Shown: piece after piece, positions 49,855 through 58,636 of the stretch
Layout of the letters: each line of letters begins with the position of its first letter
Numbering within the stretch: position 1 is the stretch's first letter
From: CAYFKJ01 sp964343605
Lineage (GTDB): Bacteria; Pseudomonadota; Alphaproteobacteria; UBA2966
Direction of reading: 5' to 3'
Assembly (NCBI GenBank): GCA_964343605.1
Contig: CAYFKJ010000001.1
Span: 992,001-1,056,000 of the forward strand
Length of the DNA: 64,000 bases
The notes under the pieces: model-generated
What the model saw: the letters and a program-made list of their open reading frames with translations, nothing else
What the model was told of the DNA's origin: nothing
Database searches by the model: none
Translations under genes and position numbers: made by a program

Positions 49855-50188
49855 GTTTACGCGTCCATATTCCGACCGGTCGTCAGGGTCTCAAGGACCA
49901 TATGTGCGATTGACGAGCGGTTTTCCAAACCAAGATGAATTTACGCATATTCGCAATATGTGCGTATATTAATAAACTTGGTTGACGGCGCAAGTCAATT
50001 CGTTCGCCCCCAGGACCGAATTCCAGCGAGACAACATTGTCGTAGGCAGAACGACCGAAAGCTGTCGAGCGCAAACCGGCCTGCTGGCCGCGGATGCCGG
50101 ACCCGCAAAATATGCCGACTGAAATGTAGCGGTCGGTGGTACCGATATGTGTCGGTTGGAGCCCCGGCCGGCCGGGACTTCACACGGA
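49855..50188. other. 334-base intergenic region carrying the promoter of the second acyl-CoA operon
   Basis: No gene is supported here. The left third (49920-49980) is AT-rich and holds the nested palindrome described separately, with TTTATTAATATA on the leftward strand as a possible -10 region. The right part, beyond the end of the Gfo/Idh gene, is GC-rich. It includes a 14-bp self-complementary CCCGGCCGGCCGGG (50163-50176) that has no loop and is not a convincing terminator. Confidence 0.6.
49942..49966. promoter_or_regulatory. Nested palindrome, candidate IclR operator
   Basis: CATATT-CGC-AATATG (49946-49960) is a perfect inverted repeat. It is flanked by outer arms TACGCA (49942-49947) and TGCGTA (49961-49966). 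It lies about 90 bases upstream of the SDR start codon in the AT-rich promoter region of the operon that includes the IclR gene. Confidence 0.5.
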
Positions 50189-51274
50189 TCACACGTCGGT
50201 CATCGTCACGATCTTGCCGGATTTATAGGATTCATCCGCCGCCAGGACGATGCGCAGCGAATTGACCGCATCGGCCATATGATCACCCAGATCGATGTCC
50301 TCCTGAATGGCCTTCAGGAAATAAGCCTGTTCCCGCTGGCACAATTCGTCGTGGCCGGGTTCGTCGGACATGCTGATTAGCTCGTCATTCCGGGTGAATT
50401 GTTGATCCGGGCCGATTTCGGCATGGTGCAGCCTGAGGGTGTTGGTCTTGGTGTGGCCGTCGACATCGTCGGATTTGTGCCCTTGGCCGGCTTCTTCGGC
50501 GGCGACAATGCTGACGCAGCCCTTAGGCCCAATGACGTCCTTCACGAAGAACGCGGTCTCGCTCATCATCGGCCCCCAGCCGGCCTCGTACCAACCAACG
50601 GAGCCGTCGTCGAAGGTGACCTGCAATTGACCGTAGTTGTACATGTCGGCCGCCACCTCGTCGCTGAGGCGGGCCCCAATGGCGTGCACCTTTGTCGGTT
50701 TCGCCCGCGCCATCAGACACATCATATCGACGTAGTGAACGCCGCAATCGACGATGGGTGAGATGCTCTGCATCAACTGCTTGTGCACCGCCCAGGTATC
50801 GCCGCTGCTCTGCTGGTTGAGGTTCATGCGCATAACGAGCGGCTTGCCCAGACCTTGCGCCAATTCCACCAACATGGCCCAAGAGGGATGGTGGCGCAGA
50901 ATGTAGCCGACGACGAGCTTGCGATCCGCGCGAACGGCTGCTTCCACCACGGCCTCCGCCTCCGCCACGGTTTCCGCCACAGGCTTTTCCAGAAAGACGT
51001 GGGCACCGGCCGCGAACGCCATGAGGGCGTATTCCGCGTGTGTGTCCGGATAGGTGTTGATGGAAACGGCGTCGGGTTTAAGTTCGGCCAATGCCGATGC
51101 GTAATCGTCGAACCGGGGATAGCCGTCCAACCCGTCCGGCAGACCGGTCATCGAGGTGGCGCTGCGGCTGCACAAACCGGCGATCTGGAATCCCTCGAGC
51201 TGGTGATAGGCCTTGGCGTGCGATATCCCCATGTTGCCTAAGCCGACGACAAGAACACGAATATTTCTGCTCAT
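50189..51274 (-). CDS. Gfo/Idh/MocA-family NAD(P)-dependent oxidoreductase
   Basis: The 361-residue protein opens with a Rossmann motif (VLVVGLGNMGISHAKAYHQ) and has the family EKP motif (HVFLEKPVAE). The C-terminal domain carries the DCGVHYVDMMCLM substrate-site histidine. Such enzymes oxidise or epimerise sugars and inositols. It is the last gene of the leftward amino-sugar operon, so an amino-sugar derivative or anhydro sugar is a plausible substrate, by context only. Confidence 0.9.
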   Translation of the reverse strand: MSRNIRVLVVGLGNMGISHAKAYHQLEGFQIAGLCSRSATSMTGLPDGLDGYPRFDDYASALAELKPDAVSINTYPDTHAEYALMAFAAGAHVFLEKPVAETVAEAEAVVEAAVRADRKLVVGYILRHHPSWAMLVELAQGLGKPLVMRMNLNQQSSGDTWAVHKQLMQSISPIVDCGVHYVDMMCLMARAKPTKVHAIGARLSDEVAADMYNYGQLQVTFDDGSVGWYEAGWGPMMSETAFFVKDVIGPKGCVSIVAAEEAGQGHKSDDVDGHTKTNTLRLHHAEIGPDQQFTRNDELISMSDEPGHDELCQREQAYFLKAIQEDIDLGDHMADAVNSLRIVLAADESYKSGKIVTMTDV

Positions 51275-51283
51275 GATATCCCC

Positions 51284-52444
51284 CTATTTCCGATCGTGAT
51301 CGGCTCGTTGCCCGCCGACCCAGGTGCGCCACACCATAAATTCGTCATCCAATTGGACCAAGTCCGCCGCCAAACCCGGTGCGATGCGGCCGCGCACGCC
51401 GGTCATGCCGAGAAATTCGGCCGGGTACAATGACGCCATGCGCAAAGCCTCTTCGATCGGCAATTCCAGCAATCCGACGGCATTGCGCACCGCCGAGGCC
51501 ATGTCGAGATCCGAGCCCGCCAGCGTACCGTCCGCCAGGGCGCAGCGGCCGTCTTCGACATGGACGGTGACGCCGCCCAGTTCGAAGCTCTTTTCCACTG
51601 AGCCGACCGAAGGCATGGCGTCCGTGATCAGCATCATGCGTCCGCCGCGTTTGGCCCGGAGCGCAATGCGGGCGGTTGCCGGATCGATGTGGTAACCGTC
51701 GACGATCAGACTGCACCAGCAATCTTCGTTCTCCAGGGCGGCGCCGATAATGCCGGGCGACCGGCTTTCCATGGGCGGCATGGCGTTGAACATATGCGTG
51801 ACGCCGGTAACGCCTTCCTCGAAAGCGCGCGTGGCCTCTTCGTGGGTTGCCGCGGTGTGACCGGCGCTGACGATGATGCCGGCGCCGACGAGTTCCCGGA
51901 TCAATCCCGGCGCCGCCTTCTCCGGCGCCAGCGTCACGAGAACCCGACCCAAATCCCGCCGCTTGAACAAATCGATCGCGTCGCTTTCGAATTCCCGGAT
52001 CCGTTCCGGATCGTGAACGCCCTTGCGGGCGACGTTGAGGTAGGGCCCTTCAAAGTGGATGCCGAGGACGCCGGGTGTGTTGTTGGCGAGTGCTGCGCTG
52101 ACGGCCGCAGCGGCCAGCTCCATGGTTTCCAGGGTGTCCGAGATGAGCGTCGGCAGAAAACCGGTCGTGCCGAAGCGTCGGTGCGCCCGTGCAATATCGG
52201 CAATGCCCGCCAGTTCGGGTTGGCCGTTGAACAGAACGCCGCCGCCGCCGTTGGCCTGAACGTCGATGAACCCAGGCGCCAGAATTTGACCTTCGAGATC
52301 GACGACAACGCCTCCCGCCGGAAGATCCTTGTCGGATGTCATTTCGCCGATGACTCCGTTGGCCACCACAACGGCCTGGCCCGAATGGAACCGCGTGCCG
52401 TCGAATATGCGGCCATTGGTGAGAATTTGCCGGTCCTGGGACAT
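51284..52444 (-). CDS. nagA: N-acetylglucosamine-6-phosphate deacetylase
   Basis: The 386-residue amidohydrolase has the NagA landmarks: GFIDVQANGGGGVLFNG, HFEGPYLNVARKGVHDP with the metal-site Glu, VSAGHTAATHEEA, GVTHMFNAMPPMESRSPG, and LITDAMPSVGS with the catalytic Asp. It converts GlcNAc-6-P to glucosamine-6-P and acetate. Its start shares one base with the stop of the SIS deaminase gene, so the two successive pathway steps are co-translated. Confidence 0.95.
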   Translation of the reverse strand: MSQDRQILTNGRIFDGTRFHSGQAVVVANGVIGEMTSDKDLPAGGVVVDLEGQILAPGFIDVQANGGGGVLFNGQPELAGIADIARAHRRFGTTGFLPTLISDTLETMELAAAAVSAALANNTPGVLGIHFEGPYLNVARKGVHDPERIREFESDAIDLFKRRDLGRVLVTLAPEKAAPGLIRELVGAGIIVSAGHTAATHEEATRAFEEGVTGVTHMFNAMPPMESRSPGIIGAALENEDCWCSLIVDGYHIDPATARIALRAKRGGRMMLITDAMPSVGSVEKSFELGGVTVHVEDGRCALADGTLAGSDLDMASAVRNAVGLLELPIEEALRMASLYPAEFLGMTGVRGRIAPGLAADLVQLDDEFMVWRTWVGGQRADHDRK

Positions 52445-53493
52445 CAGAGGGTCTCGGTTACCTTTTTGAGGTGGGGCGGATTGTCGGGATCGAGACCGCG
52501 TGCGCGGGCGACCCGCTCGGCCAGTAGATAGAAGCTCTGAATCATGGCGATGGGTGCGGCCACAGGATGCATGGCCGCAACGACCGGCAACCGGCCCGCC
52601 TCGGCATCACCTTCCTCCGCCACGAACAGGCGGGCGCCGCGTTGACGCAAACCGGCCGCCAAATCCTTGAGGCCCTTGCGGGTCTGATCGTTTTGGCTGA
52701 AGGCCAGGACGGGAAACCCCTCGCGCATCAACGCCATGGGCCCGTGGGCGAGTTCGGCGGCGCTGAAGGGTTCGGCGTGAACGCGGGACGTTTCCTTGAA
52801 CTTGAGCGCCGCCTCCTGCGCAATGCCAAAGCCGAGGCCGCGGCCCACGACCAACAAGCTTTCCGCCGCAGCGAACGGTTCGACGGCGGCACGCCAGTCC
52901 AGATCGGCGGCCGTTTCCAGGTGCGAGGGCAGTTGCGCCAATGCCTCAGACAACGCCTTTTCGCCGGACCACGCCGAAACGGCCTGCAGCAGTGCGGAGA
53001 GCGAAGCGATGAAGGACTTCGTTGCCGCTACGCTGGTTTCGGGCCCGGCCCACAAGGGCAGGCATACCTCCGCCAGATCCGCCAGCGGCGAGTTGACCTG
53101 GTTGACCAGAACGACGACCAGCGCACCGGCATCCCGGGCCGCCCGCGCGCTTTCCACCAGATCGGGACTGTGACCCGACTGGGAGACGGCGAGGAACAGG
53201 GTTCCGGCCATGCGCTGGCGGCTCTTGTAGACCGAGCTGACGGAGGGCGCGAAAGAGGCCGTCGGCACACCGATTTGCGTTTCGATCAGATATTTGGCGT
53301 AAGTCGCAGCGTGATCGGAACTGCCACGAGCGCAGGTAACGACCACGGGTGGAGCCAGGCCGCGCAATCGTTCGCCCAGTTCCCGGCAGGCGTCCGCGTT
53401 GGCCGCCAGTTGACGTTCCACGGCCCCGGGAGCCTCGCGGGCTTCCGTGGCCATCTGCGTCTCCGCCGGGTGTGATGGGGCCGATGCGCTCAC
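52444..53493 (-). CDS. SIS-domain sugar isomerase/deaminase, type II glucosamine-6-phosphate deaminase-like
   Basis: The 349-residue protein equals the isomerase half of GlmS without the glutaminase domain. It has two SIS domains (TCARGSSDHAATYAKYLIE; LFLAVSQSGHSPDL) and the GlmS-like ALKFKETSRVHAEPFSAAEL with HGPMALM. Its C-terminus (NPPHLKKVTETL) corresponds to the GlmS C-terminal loop. Such NagB-II enzymes deaminate glucosamine-6-P to fructose-6-P and ammonia. The position directly before nagA supports that assignment over AgaS. Confidence 0.9.
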   Translation of the reverse strand: MSASAPSHPAETQMATEAREAPGAVERQLAANADACRELGERLRGLAPPVVVTCARGSSDHAATYAKYLIETQIGVPTASFAPSVSSVYKSRQRMAGTLFLAVSQSGHSPDLVESARAARDAGALVVVLVNQVNSPLADLAEVCLPLWAGPETSVAATKSFIASLSALLQAVSAWSGEKALSEALAQLPSHLETAADLDWRAAVEPFAAAESLLVVGRGLGFGIAQEAALKFKETSRVHAEPFSAAELAHGPMALMREGFPVLAFSQNDQTRKGLKDLAAGLRQRGARLFVAEEGDAEAGRLPVVAAMHPVAAPIAMIQSFYLLAERVARARGLDPDNPPHLKKVTETL

Positions 53494-54245
53494 AATTGCA
53501 GCTCCGCAACGAAGTCATAGGAATCGCCCCGGTAGTGGGACCGCACCAGTTCGACGGGCGTGCCGTCGGCCAGGAAGGAACGCCGCTCGATGTATAGACA
53601 GGCGCTGCCGGCCGGAACGCCGATCAGGCGCGCGTGCTCCGCGTCGAACAACTGGGCCCTGAGGCGCTGTAGCGCCCGAACCGGCCGGAAACCGTCCTGC
53701 TCCAGCACCTGGTAAAGCGAGGTTTCGACCCGGCCGGGATCGTCGAGCATGGATCGCGGCACCGTCGCGTGTTCAAGACACATAGGTCGGTCCGCGGCGG
53801 AACGCAGGCGGTAGAGCCGGCTGACCTCGGAGCCCGGCGAAAGGTTCAGCGCCAATGCTTCATCCGGCGTCGCCTTGCCGATGGAGCGGTTCAGCCACTG
53901 GACGCCCGGCGTCAGGCCGCGCGCCGTCATATCGTCGGTGAAACTGGTGAGGCGCGAGAGCGGCTGTTCAACCCGCGACATGACGAACGTGCCTGCCCCC
54001 TGTCGTTGGTTGAGCAATCCCTCGTCGGCTAATTCCTGGACCGCCCGGCGGACGGTGATGCGGGATACGCCGATGCCCTGGGCCAGGTCCCGTTCACTGG
54101 GCAGCGTGTCGTTGCCCTGCAGGGCACCGCCCTCGATGGCGTTGCGGATGCCGTGTTGCACCCGGCGGTAAAGCGGCGCGGCGCCGGCGCCCTCGGCCTC
54201 CACGGCATGCCGCAGTATTTCCACGAGGCTTTTTGGATCAGACAT
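53490..54245 (-). CDS. GntR/HutC-family transcriptional regulator, NagR-like
   Basis: I start at ATG 54245, which overlaps the end of the kinase gene by 8 bases; an upstream in-frame ATG at 54302 would lie deep in that gene. The 251-residue product has a GntR winged helix (SERDLAQGIGVSRITVRRAVQ, GLLNQRQGAGTFV) and a UTRA ligand domain (LTSFTDDMTARGLTPGVQWL, RRSFLADGTPVELVRSHYRG). Relatives such as NagR sense GlcN-6-P or GlcNAc-6-P and repress nag genes. Confidence 0.9.
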   Translation of the reverse strand: MSDPKSLVEILRHAVEAEGAGAAPLYRRVQHGIRNAIEGGALQGNDTLPSERDLAQGIGVSRITVRRAVQELADEGLLNQRQGAGTFVMSRVEQPLSRLTSFTDDMTARGLTPGVQWLNRSIGKATPDEALALNLSPGSEVSRLYRLRSAADRPMCLEHATVPRSMLDDPGRVETSLYQVLEQDGFRPVRALQRLRAQLFDAEHARLIGVPAGSACLYIERRSFLADGTPVELVRSHYRGDSYDFVAELQL

Positions 54246-55125
54246 GCTGCAGGTCACCCTCATGCAGGCGGTGCGCAAGAATAAGGGCGCCGTCCAATGC
54301 ATCGCCTTGACGCGGCACCAGCCCCCGGCGCAAGTCGTCCGAGAGATAAGGCGTCAGCGGTTCGGCCAACCCCCCCGCAATGGAGATTTTGGGCGCACCC
54401 TTGGCAAGGAGTGTCTCGGCCAGGCGTTCAACGTCCGCCGCCGTTTGCGCCACAAGATCCAGGGCGGTTCGATCGCCGGCGTCCGCCTGTTCGATGACCA
54501 CCGGCGCAAATTGGCCGTAATCTCTTGGCTTGGCCGATTCCGCCCAAATCACCATCGCTTCCGGGCTGCCATCGAATTGGCCGGCGAGGACCCCTCCCAC
54601 TCCGGACATCTCTCTGACACCGTCGATTTCGTCAAGCGTCCGCCTCAAAGCCGCCCGTCCCAAATCGGCGGCGCTGCCTTGGTCGGAAAGGGCAAATCCC
54701 CAGCCGCCGGCCGTGTGGACTTTTCCGTCGACAATAGCGTAGGCACAGGTCCCCGTACCGACGATGACGATACCGCCGTTCCTGCCGCCATGGGCGCCCA
54801 GGCAGGCGACATGGGCGTCCGCTTCGGCGGTGAAGGCGGCAAAGGGGTGAGGTTGGGCAAGAATGCAGCGGCGCTCCCGCTCCAGCGACAACCCCGCAAG
54901 CCCCGCCGCAGCCACGATGCGGTTCAAATCGCCTTCCGCCAATGCGGCCGAACGCAACGTTTCAAGCGCCACTGAGCGCACCGCTGCCATGGCGCTTTCG
55001 ATCCCCAACAAGGTATTGGCCGGGCCAGTCCGGGCATCGGCCAAGACATTTCCCTCGACGTCGCAAAGACGCGCTTTGCAGGCCGTGCCGCCGCCATCAA
55101 TGCCAAGAAAAAGTGGATCGTTCAT
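54238..55125 (-). CDS. BadF/BadG-type N-acetylhexosamine kinase
   Basis: I start at ATG 55125 (MNDPLFLGIDGGGTACKARL), where the ASKHA phosphate-1 loop begins; the longer open frame adds ten residues of no family likeness. The 295-residue protein continues with IVIVGTGTCAYAIVDGKVHTAGGWGFALSD (phosphate-2 and substrate region, split by family convention) and ends with ISIAGGLAEPLTPYL. It should phosphorylate GlcNAc or a related amino sugar after uptake. It is the first gene of the leftward operon, divergent from murQ. Confidence 0.88.
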   Translation of the reverse strand: MNDPLFLGIDGGGTACKARLCDVEGNVLADARTGPANTLLGIESAMAAVRSVALETLRSAALAEGDLNRIVAAAGLAGLSLERERRCILAQPHPFAAFTAEADAHVACLGAHGGRNGGIVIVGTGTCAYAIVDGKVHTAGGWGFALSDQGSAADLGRAALRRTLDEIDGVREMSGVGGVLAGQFDGSPEAMVIWAESAKPRDYGQFAPVVIEQADAGDRTALDLVAQTAADVERLAETLLAKGAPKISIAGGLAEPLTPYLSDDLRRGLVPRQGDALDGALILAHRLHEGDLQHV

Positions 55126-55145
55126 GATTGCCCGAAGCCCTATTG

Positions 55146-55334
55146 CCAATACCAATGTAGAACCAATCGATAGGCTTCGTCGACAAAAAAATTTATTAAA
55201 TAATATTTATTAAAAAAAATTCCTTACTTTTCAATAGGATGGGTCAAATAATCTTCGGTATTCCGCCAAATTCAAGCGTTCGCCGCAAAAAAAGGACTCT
55301 AATTCGAGAAATTTGTGTGGTACTAAATTGGTAT
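55146..55334. promoter_or_regulatory. Divergent kinase / murQ promoter region with ATTGGTAT half-sites
   Basis: The 212-base region between the two operons is strongly AT-rich around 55190-55240. CCAATACCAAT (55146-55156; reverse complement ATTGGTATTGG) lies just upstream of the kinase, with another ACCAAT 11 bases on (55162-55167). ATTGGTAT recurs in the opposite orientation at 55327-55334, just before murQ. Matching sites at both ends of a divergent promoter region fit control of both operons by the GntR regulator. Confidence 0.45.
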
Positions 55335-55337
55335 GCA

Positions 55338-56276
55338 ATGGAAGCGAACAGGCAAATGAACAGCATTTCGTCATCTTCCACGGCCGGACTGAGCGCTACG
55401 GAAATCGCCGATCCCCGCTACAAGGGTCTCGACACGTGGCCGGACGAAGCGATACTGACGGCGCTATGGCAGGGCCAGGCGGCGGCGGTCGGATGCCTTC
55501 AGGCCGCCTTGCCGGCGATTGCAGACGCCGCCCAAGCCATTGCCCACCGCCTGAAAAACGACAACGGCAGGCTGATTTATGCCGGCGCCGGATCCTCCGG
55601 TCTCCTGGCGATGCAGGACGGCATGGAAATGACGCCGACCTTCGCCTGGCCCGAGGAACGGCTGGTCTTCCTGATGGCCGGCGGCGACGACGCTCGCCTG
55701 CGCCCCATCGGTGTCGTCGAGGATGATACGGAAGGCGCTCGGCGCGATGCCGATCGCGTCGGGTTCACGCCCGACGATGTTCTCATCGCGGTCGCAGCCA
55801 GCGGAACCACCCCCTACACGCTACAAATCTTGCAGGCAGCCGCGGACCGGAAGGCTTTGACGGTCGCTATCGCCAACAACGCCGGCACGCCGCTGCTCAG
55901 CGAAGCCCGGCACGCCGTTCATCTGGATTCCGGCGGGGAGGTCATCGCCGGTTCGACGCGGATGGCGGCGGGTACCGCCCAAAAAGCAGCCCTTGGCCTA
56001 CTCTCGACCCTTGTGATGACCCGTCTCGGCCACGTCGTCGACGGCTACATGGTCAGCATGGTGGCGGACAACGCCAAACTCCGGGACCGTGCCCGGCGCA
56101 TGGTGGCGGCCATCGCCGACGTCCCGGCCGAAACGGCGGAGGCGGCATTGGAAGATTGCGGCGGCAACGTCAAACCGGCGGTGCTGGTTGCCAGGGGCAT
56201 GACGCCCGAAAACGCAGAACGCGCGCTGGCTGAAGCCGGCGGCGATCTACGCAGGACCCTAAGCATGACGAACTAG
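55338..56276 (+). CDS. murQ: N-acetylmuramic acid 6-phosphate etherase
   Basis: The product from ATG 55338 is 312 residues (ATG 55356 is an alternative; neither has a strong ribosome-binding site). It has the MurQ SIS motifs GAGSSGLLAMQDGMEMTPTF, VAASGTTPYTLQILQ and the signature EVIAGSTRMAAGTAQKAALG. The C-terminal UBA-like helices contain AALEDCGGNVKPAVLVARG. The enzyme splits MurNAc-6-P into GlcNAc-6-P and lactate, feeding NagA of the divergent operon. The usual LDASECPPTF segment is MQDGMEMTPTF here but keeps the key glutamate. Confidence 0.93.
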   Translation: MEANRQMNSISSSSTAGLSATEIADPRYKGLDTWPDEAILTALWQGQAAAVGCLQAALPAIADAAQAIAHRLKNDNGRLIYAGAGSSGLLAMQDGMEMTPTFAWPEERLVFLMAGGDDARLRPIGVVEDDTEGARRDADRVGFTPDDVLIAVAASGTTPYTLQILQAAADRKALTVAIANNAGTPLLSEARHAVHLDSGGEVIAGSTRMAAGTAQKAALGLLSTLVMTRLGHVVDGYMVSMVADNAKLRDRARRMVAAIADVPAETAEAALEDCGGNVKPAVLVARGMTPENAERALAEAGGDLRRTLSMTN

Positions 56277-56356
56277 TTTCAACCACGGCCCGAGCTAGTC
56301 ACGGGCCGAACTCGACCGAAGGGAGACGACAAAATGACGACAACGACAAAAGCAAA

Positions 56357-57613
56357 TTGGGGCGCAGAGGTCTGGTGGCCGCAGCCGTCGCCGGTGTTCT
56401 GGCGGCGCTGCCGCTGGGCGCAGCGTCCGCTGCGGACTTGAAGATCGAAAGCTGGCGCAACGACGATCTCGAAATTTGGACGAAAAAACTGATCCCGGCC
56501 TTCAACAAGAAGCATCCGGACATCAAGGTGGTCTTCGCACCCTCGCCGCCGGCGGACTACAACGGCGCGCTCAACGCCAAGCTGGCGGGCGGCACGGCGG
56601 GCGATCTCATCACCTGCCGGCCCTTCGACGCGTCGCTGACGCTCTACAAGCAGGGCAATCTCGTCGGGCTCAACGATCTCAGCGGTCTTGAGAACTTCTC
56701 CAGCGTCGCCAAGAGCGCCTGGACCACCGATGACGGTTCGACCACCTTCTGCGTGCCGATGGCGTCCGTGATCCACGGCTTCATCTACAACAAGGAAATT
56801 TTCGAAGAACTGGGCCTGTCCATTCCGAAAACCATTCCGGAATTCATGAAGGTTCTTGAGACCGTCAAGTCAAAGAGCCGTTACACGCCGCTGGCGCTCG
56901 GCACTTCGGACCAGTGGGAAGCCGCCACCATGGGCTTCCAGAATGTCGGCCCCAACTTCTGGAAGGGCGAGGAAGGCCGCAAGGGCCTGATCGACGGCAG
57001 TCAGAAGTACACGGATGCGGCTTACGTCGATACCTGGAAGCACCTCGCCACCTGGGCGCCTTACATGGGCAAAGGCTTCAAGGCGCAGAAGTATCCCGAC
57101 ACGCAGAACCTGTTCTCGCTGGGCCGCGCGGCGATCTACCCCGCCGGCTCCTGGGACATCAACACGTTCAACAGTCAGGCCGACTTCAAGTTCGGCGCCT
57201 TCCCGCCGCCCGTGCCGGCCGGTCAGTCGACCTGCTACATCAGCGACCACACGGATATCGGGCTGGGTCTGAACAAGGCTTCCAAGAACCAGGCCGCGGC
57301 GAAGACCTTCCTGAGCTGGGTGGCCTCGGCCGAGTTCGCCGAGATCTACGCCAACGCCCTGCCAGGCTTCTTCCCGCTCTCCAAGCACCCCGTCACCCTG
57401 AAGGATGCGGTGGCGCAGGAGTTCGTGAACTGGCGCGGCAAGTGCAAGTCAACGATCCGCAATTCCTACCAGATCCTCTCGCGCGGCACGCCGAACCTCG
57501 AGAACGATCTGTGGAACGTCAGCGCCCAGGTGCTGAACGGTTCGATGACGCCCGAACAGGCCGCCGCCAAGGCGGAAGAAGGCCTCAAGGGCTGGTACGC
57601 TCCGCACAAGTAA
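56357..57613 (+). CDS. ABC transporter sugar-binding protein; native start probably ATG 56334, out of frame by one base
   Basis: The open frame encodes a periplasmic binding protein of the family 1 (UgpB/MalE-like) type: a signal-peptide core (GRRGLVAAAVAGVLAALPLG ending ASAA), then LKIESWRNDDLEIWTKKLIP to a complete C-terminus. The frame itself offers only a TTG start at 56357. A well-placed ATG at 56334 with AGGGAG ahead of it is out of frame by one base. Adding one A to the run 56348-56351 would give MTTTTKSKLGRRGLV, a normal signal peptide. Either a sequencing error or a real frameshift is likely. It leads the importer operon, 57 bases after murQ. Confidence 0.88.
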   Translation: MGRRGLVAAAVAGVLAALPLGAASAADLKIESWRNDDLEIWTKKLIPAFNKKHPDIKVVFAPSPPADYNGALNAKLAGGTAGDLITCRPFDASLTLYKQGNLVGLNDLSGLENFSSVAKSAWTTDDGSTTFCVPMASVIHGFIYNKEIFEELGLSIPKTIPEFMKVLETVKSKSRYTPLALGTSDQWEAATMGFQNVGPNFWKGEEGRKGLIDGSQKYTDAAYVDTWKHLATWAPYMGKGFKAQKYPDTQNLFSLGRAAIYPAGSWDINTFNSQADFKFGAFPPPVPAGQSTCYISDHTDIGLGLNKASKNQAAAKTFLSWVASAEFAEIYANALPGFFPLSKHPVTLKDAVAQEFVNWRGKCKSTIRNSYQILSRGTPNLENDLWNVSAQVLNGSMTPEQAAAKAEEGLKGWYAPHK

Positions 57614-57628
57614 GCGTTTGATGTTTGA

Positions 57629-57667
57629 CCGCGCGGTTGCTCCCATAAGTCCGGGGCAGCCGCGCGG
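57629..57667 (+). terminator. Intercistronic hairpin after the binding-protein gene
   Basis: CCGCGCGGTTGCTCC (57629-57643) pairs with GGGGCAGCCGCGCGG (57653-57667) as a 15-bp stem with two G-U pairs and a 9-base loop. No U tract follows. Stems in this place commonly raise binding-protein expression relative to the permeases by stabilising the upstream message or causing partial termination. Confidence 0.55.
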
Positions 57668-57703
57668 CGGCATCGACAGGACAGGTTTGCCCAAAATCGC
57701 GCC

Positions 57704-58636
57704 ATGACCCCCAGCAGCAAAATAACCGGCAAGTTTCCCGTCCATATCGCCGTGTTCCTGGCGCCGGCGGTCGTCATTTACACGCTCTTTATGATCTATC
57801 CGCTGCTCGATTCCATCCGCATCAGCTTCTATACGGTCGACGACAACCAGGTTGCGACCTTCGCCGGCCTGGAAAACTTCGTCACGCTGCTAACCGATCC
57901 CAACTGGTCCGGCGCGTTCTGGAACGCTTTCTGGAACAACATGATCCTGTTCGCCATCCACATGCTGGTGCAGAACCCCATCGGCCTGCTGCTGGCCGCT
58001 CTTCTCAGCCTGCCGGTTTTGCGCGGTCGCCACCTCTACCGTTCGGCCATGTTCATGCCCACCATGTTGTCGGTGGTCATCATCGGCTTCGTCTGGCAGC
58101 TCATCCTCAGCCCGTTGTGGGGGGTGGCGGAAACGCTGATGGACTACGTCGGCATGGTCGACTACTTCCAGCCCTGGCTCGGCCAGAAGAGCACGGCGCT
58201 GGTGACGATCTCGCTGATATCGGTCTGGCAGTTTGTCGGCATCCCGATGATGCTGATCTACGCCGCCTTGCTGAACATCCCCGAGGACCTGACCGAGGCC
58301 GCCCGAATCGACGGCGCCAATCACTGGCAGATCTTCTGGCGCATCAAATTCCCGCTGATCCTGCCGACCATGGGCGTCGTTTCGATCCTCACCTTCGTCG
58401 GCAACTTCAACGCCTTCGATCTCATCTACGCCATCAAGGGCGGCCTGGCCGGGCCGGACTTCGCCACAGACATCATGGGCACGTTTTTCTATCGCACGCT
58501 GTTCGGCTTCCAGTTGCAGATCGGCGTCACCACCATGGGCGCGGCCGTCGCGACGATGATGTTCCTGATCATCCTGACCGGCATCCTGATCTTCTTCTTC
58601 GGCTTCCAGCGCCGCCTGTTGAGGCACAGCTTCTGA
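57704..58636 (+). CDS. ABC sugar transporter permease (MalF/UgpA type)
   Basis: The 310-residue protein has six hydrophobic segments and the permease EAA-type loop (IPEDLTEAARIDGANHWQIFWRIKFPLI), given here only as a location near residue 195. It belongs to the CUT1 family of sugar importers. Its stop codon shares a base with the start of the second permease gene (TGATG), so both are co-translated. Confidence 0.93.
   Translation: MTPSSKITGKFPVHIAVFLAPAVVIYTLFMIYPLLDSIRISFYTVDDNQVATFAGLENFVTLLTDPNWSGAFWNAFWNNMILFAIHMLVQNPIGLLLAALLSLPVLRGRHLYRSAMFMPTMLSVVIIGFVWQLILSPLWGVAETLMDYVGMVDYFQPWLGQKSTALVTISLISVWQFVGIPMMLIYAALLNIPEDLTEAARIDGANHWQIFWRIKFPLILPTMGVVSILTFVGNFNAFDLIYAIKGGLAGPDFATDIMGTFFYRTLFGFQLQIGVTTMGAAVATMMFLIILTGILIFFFGFQRRLLRHSF

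Noticed and set aside
50163..50176. Self-complementary CCCGGCCGGCCGGG
   Set aside because: It is a perfect palindrome without a loop in very GC-rich DNA, so a chance occurrence is likely and no terminator features follow.
54246..54302. Longer start (ATG 54302) for the GntR regulator
   Set aside because: It lies well inside the kinase gene and adds residues unlike the family. ATG 54245 gives the normal N-terminus.
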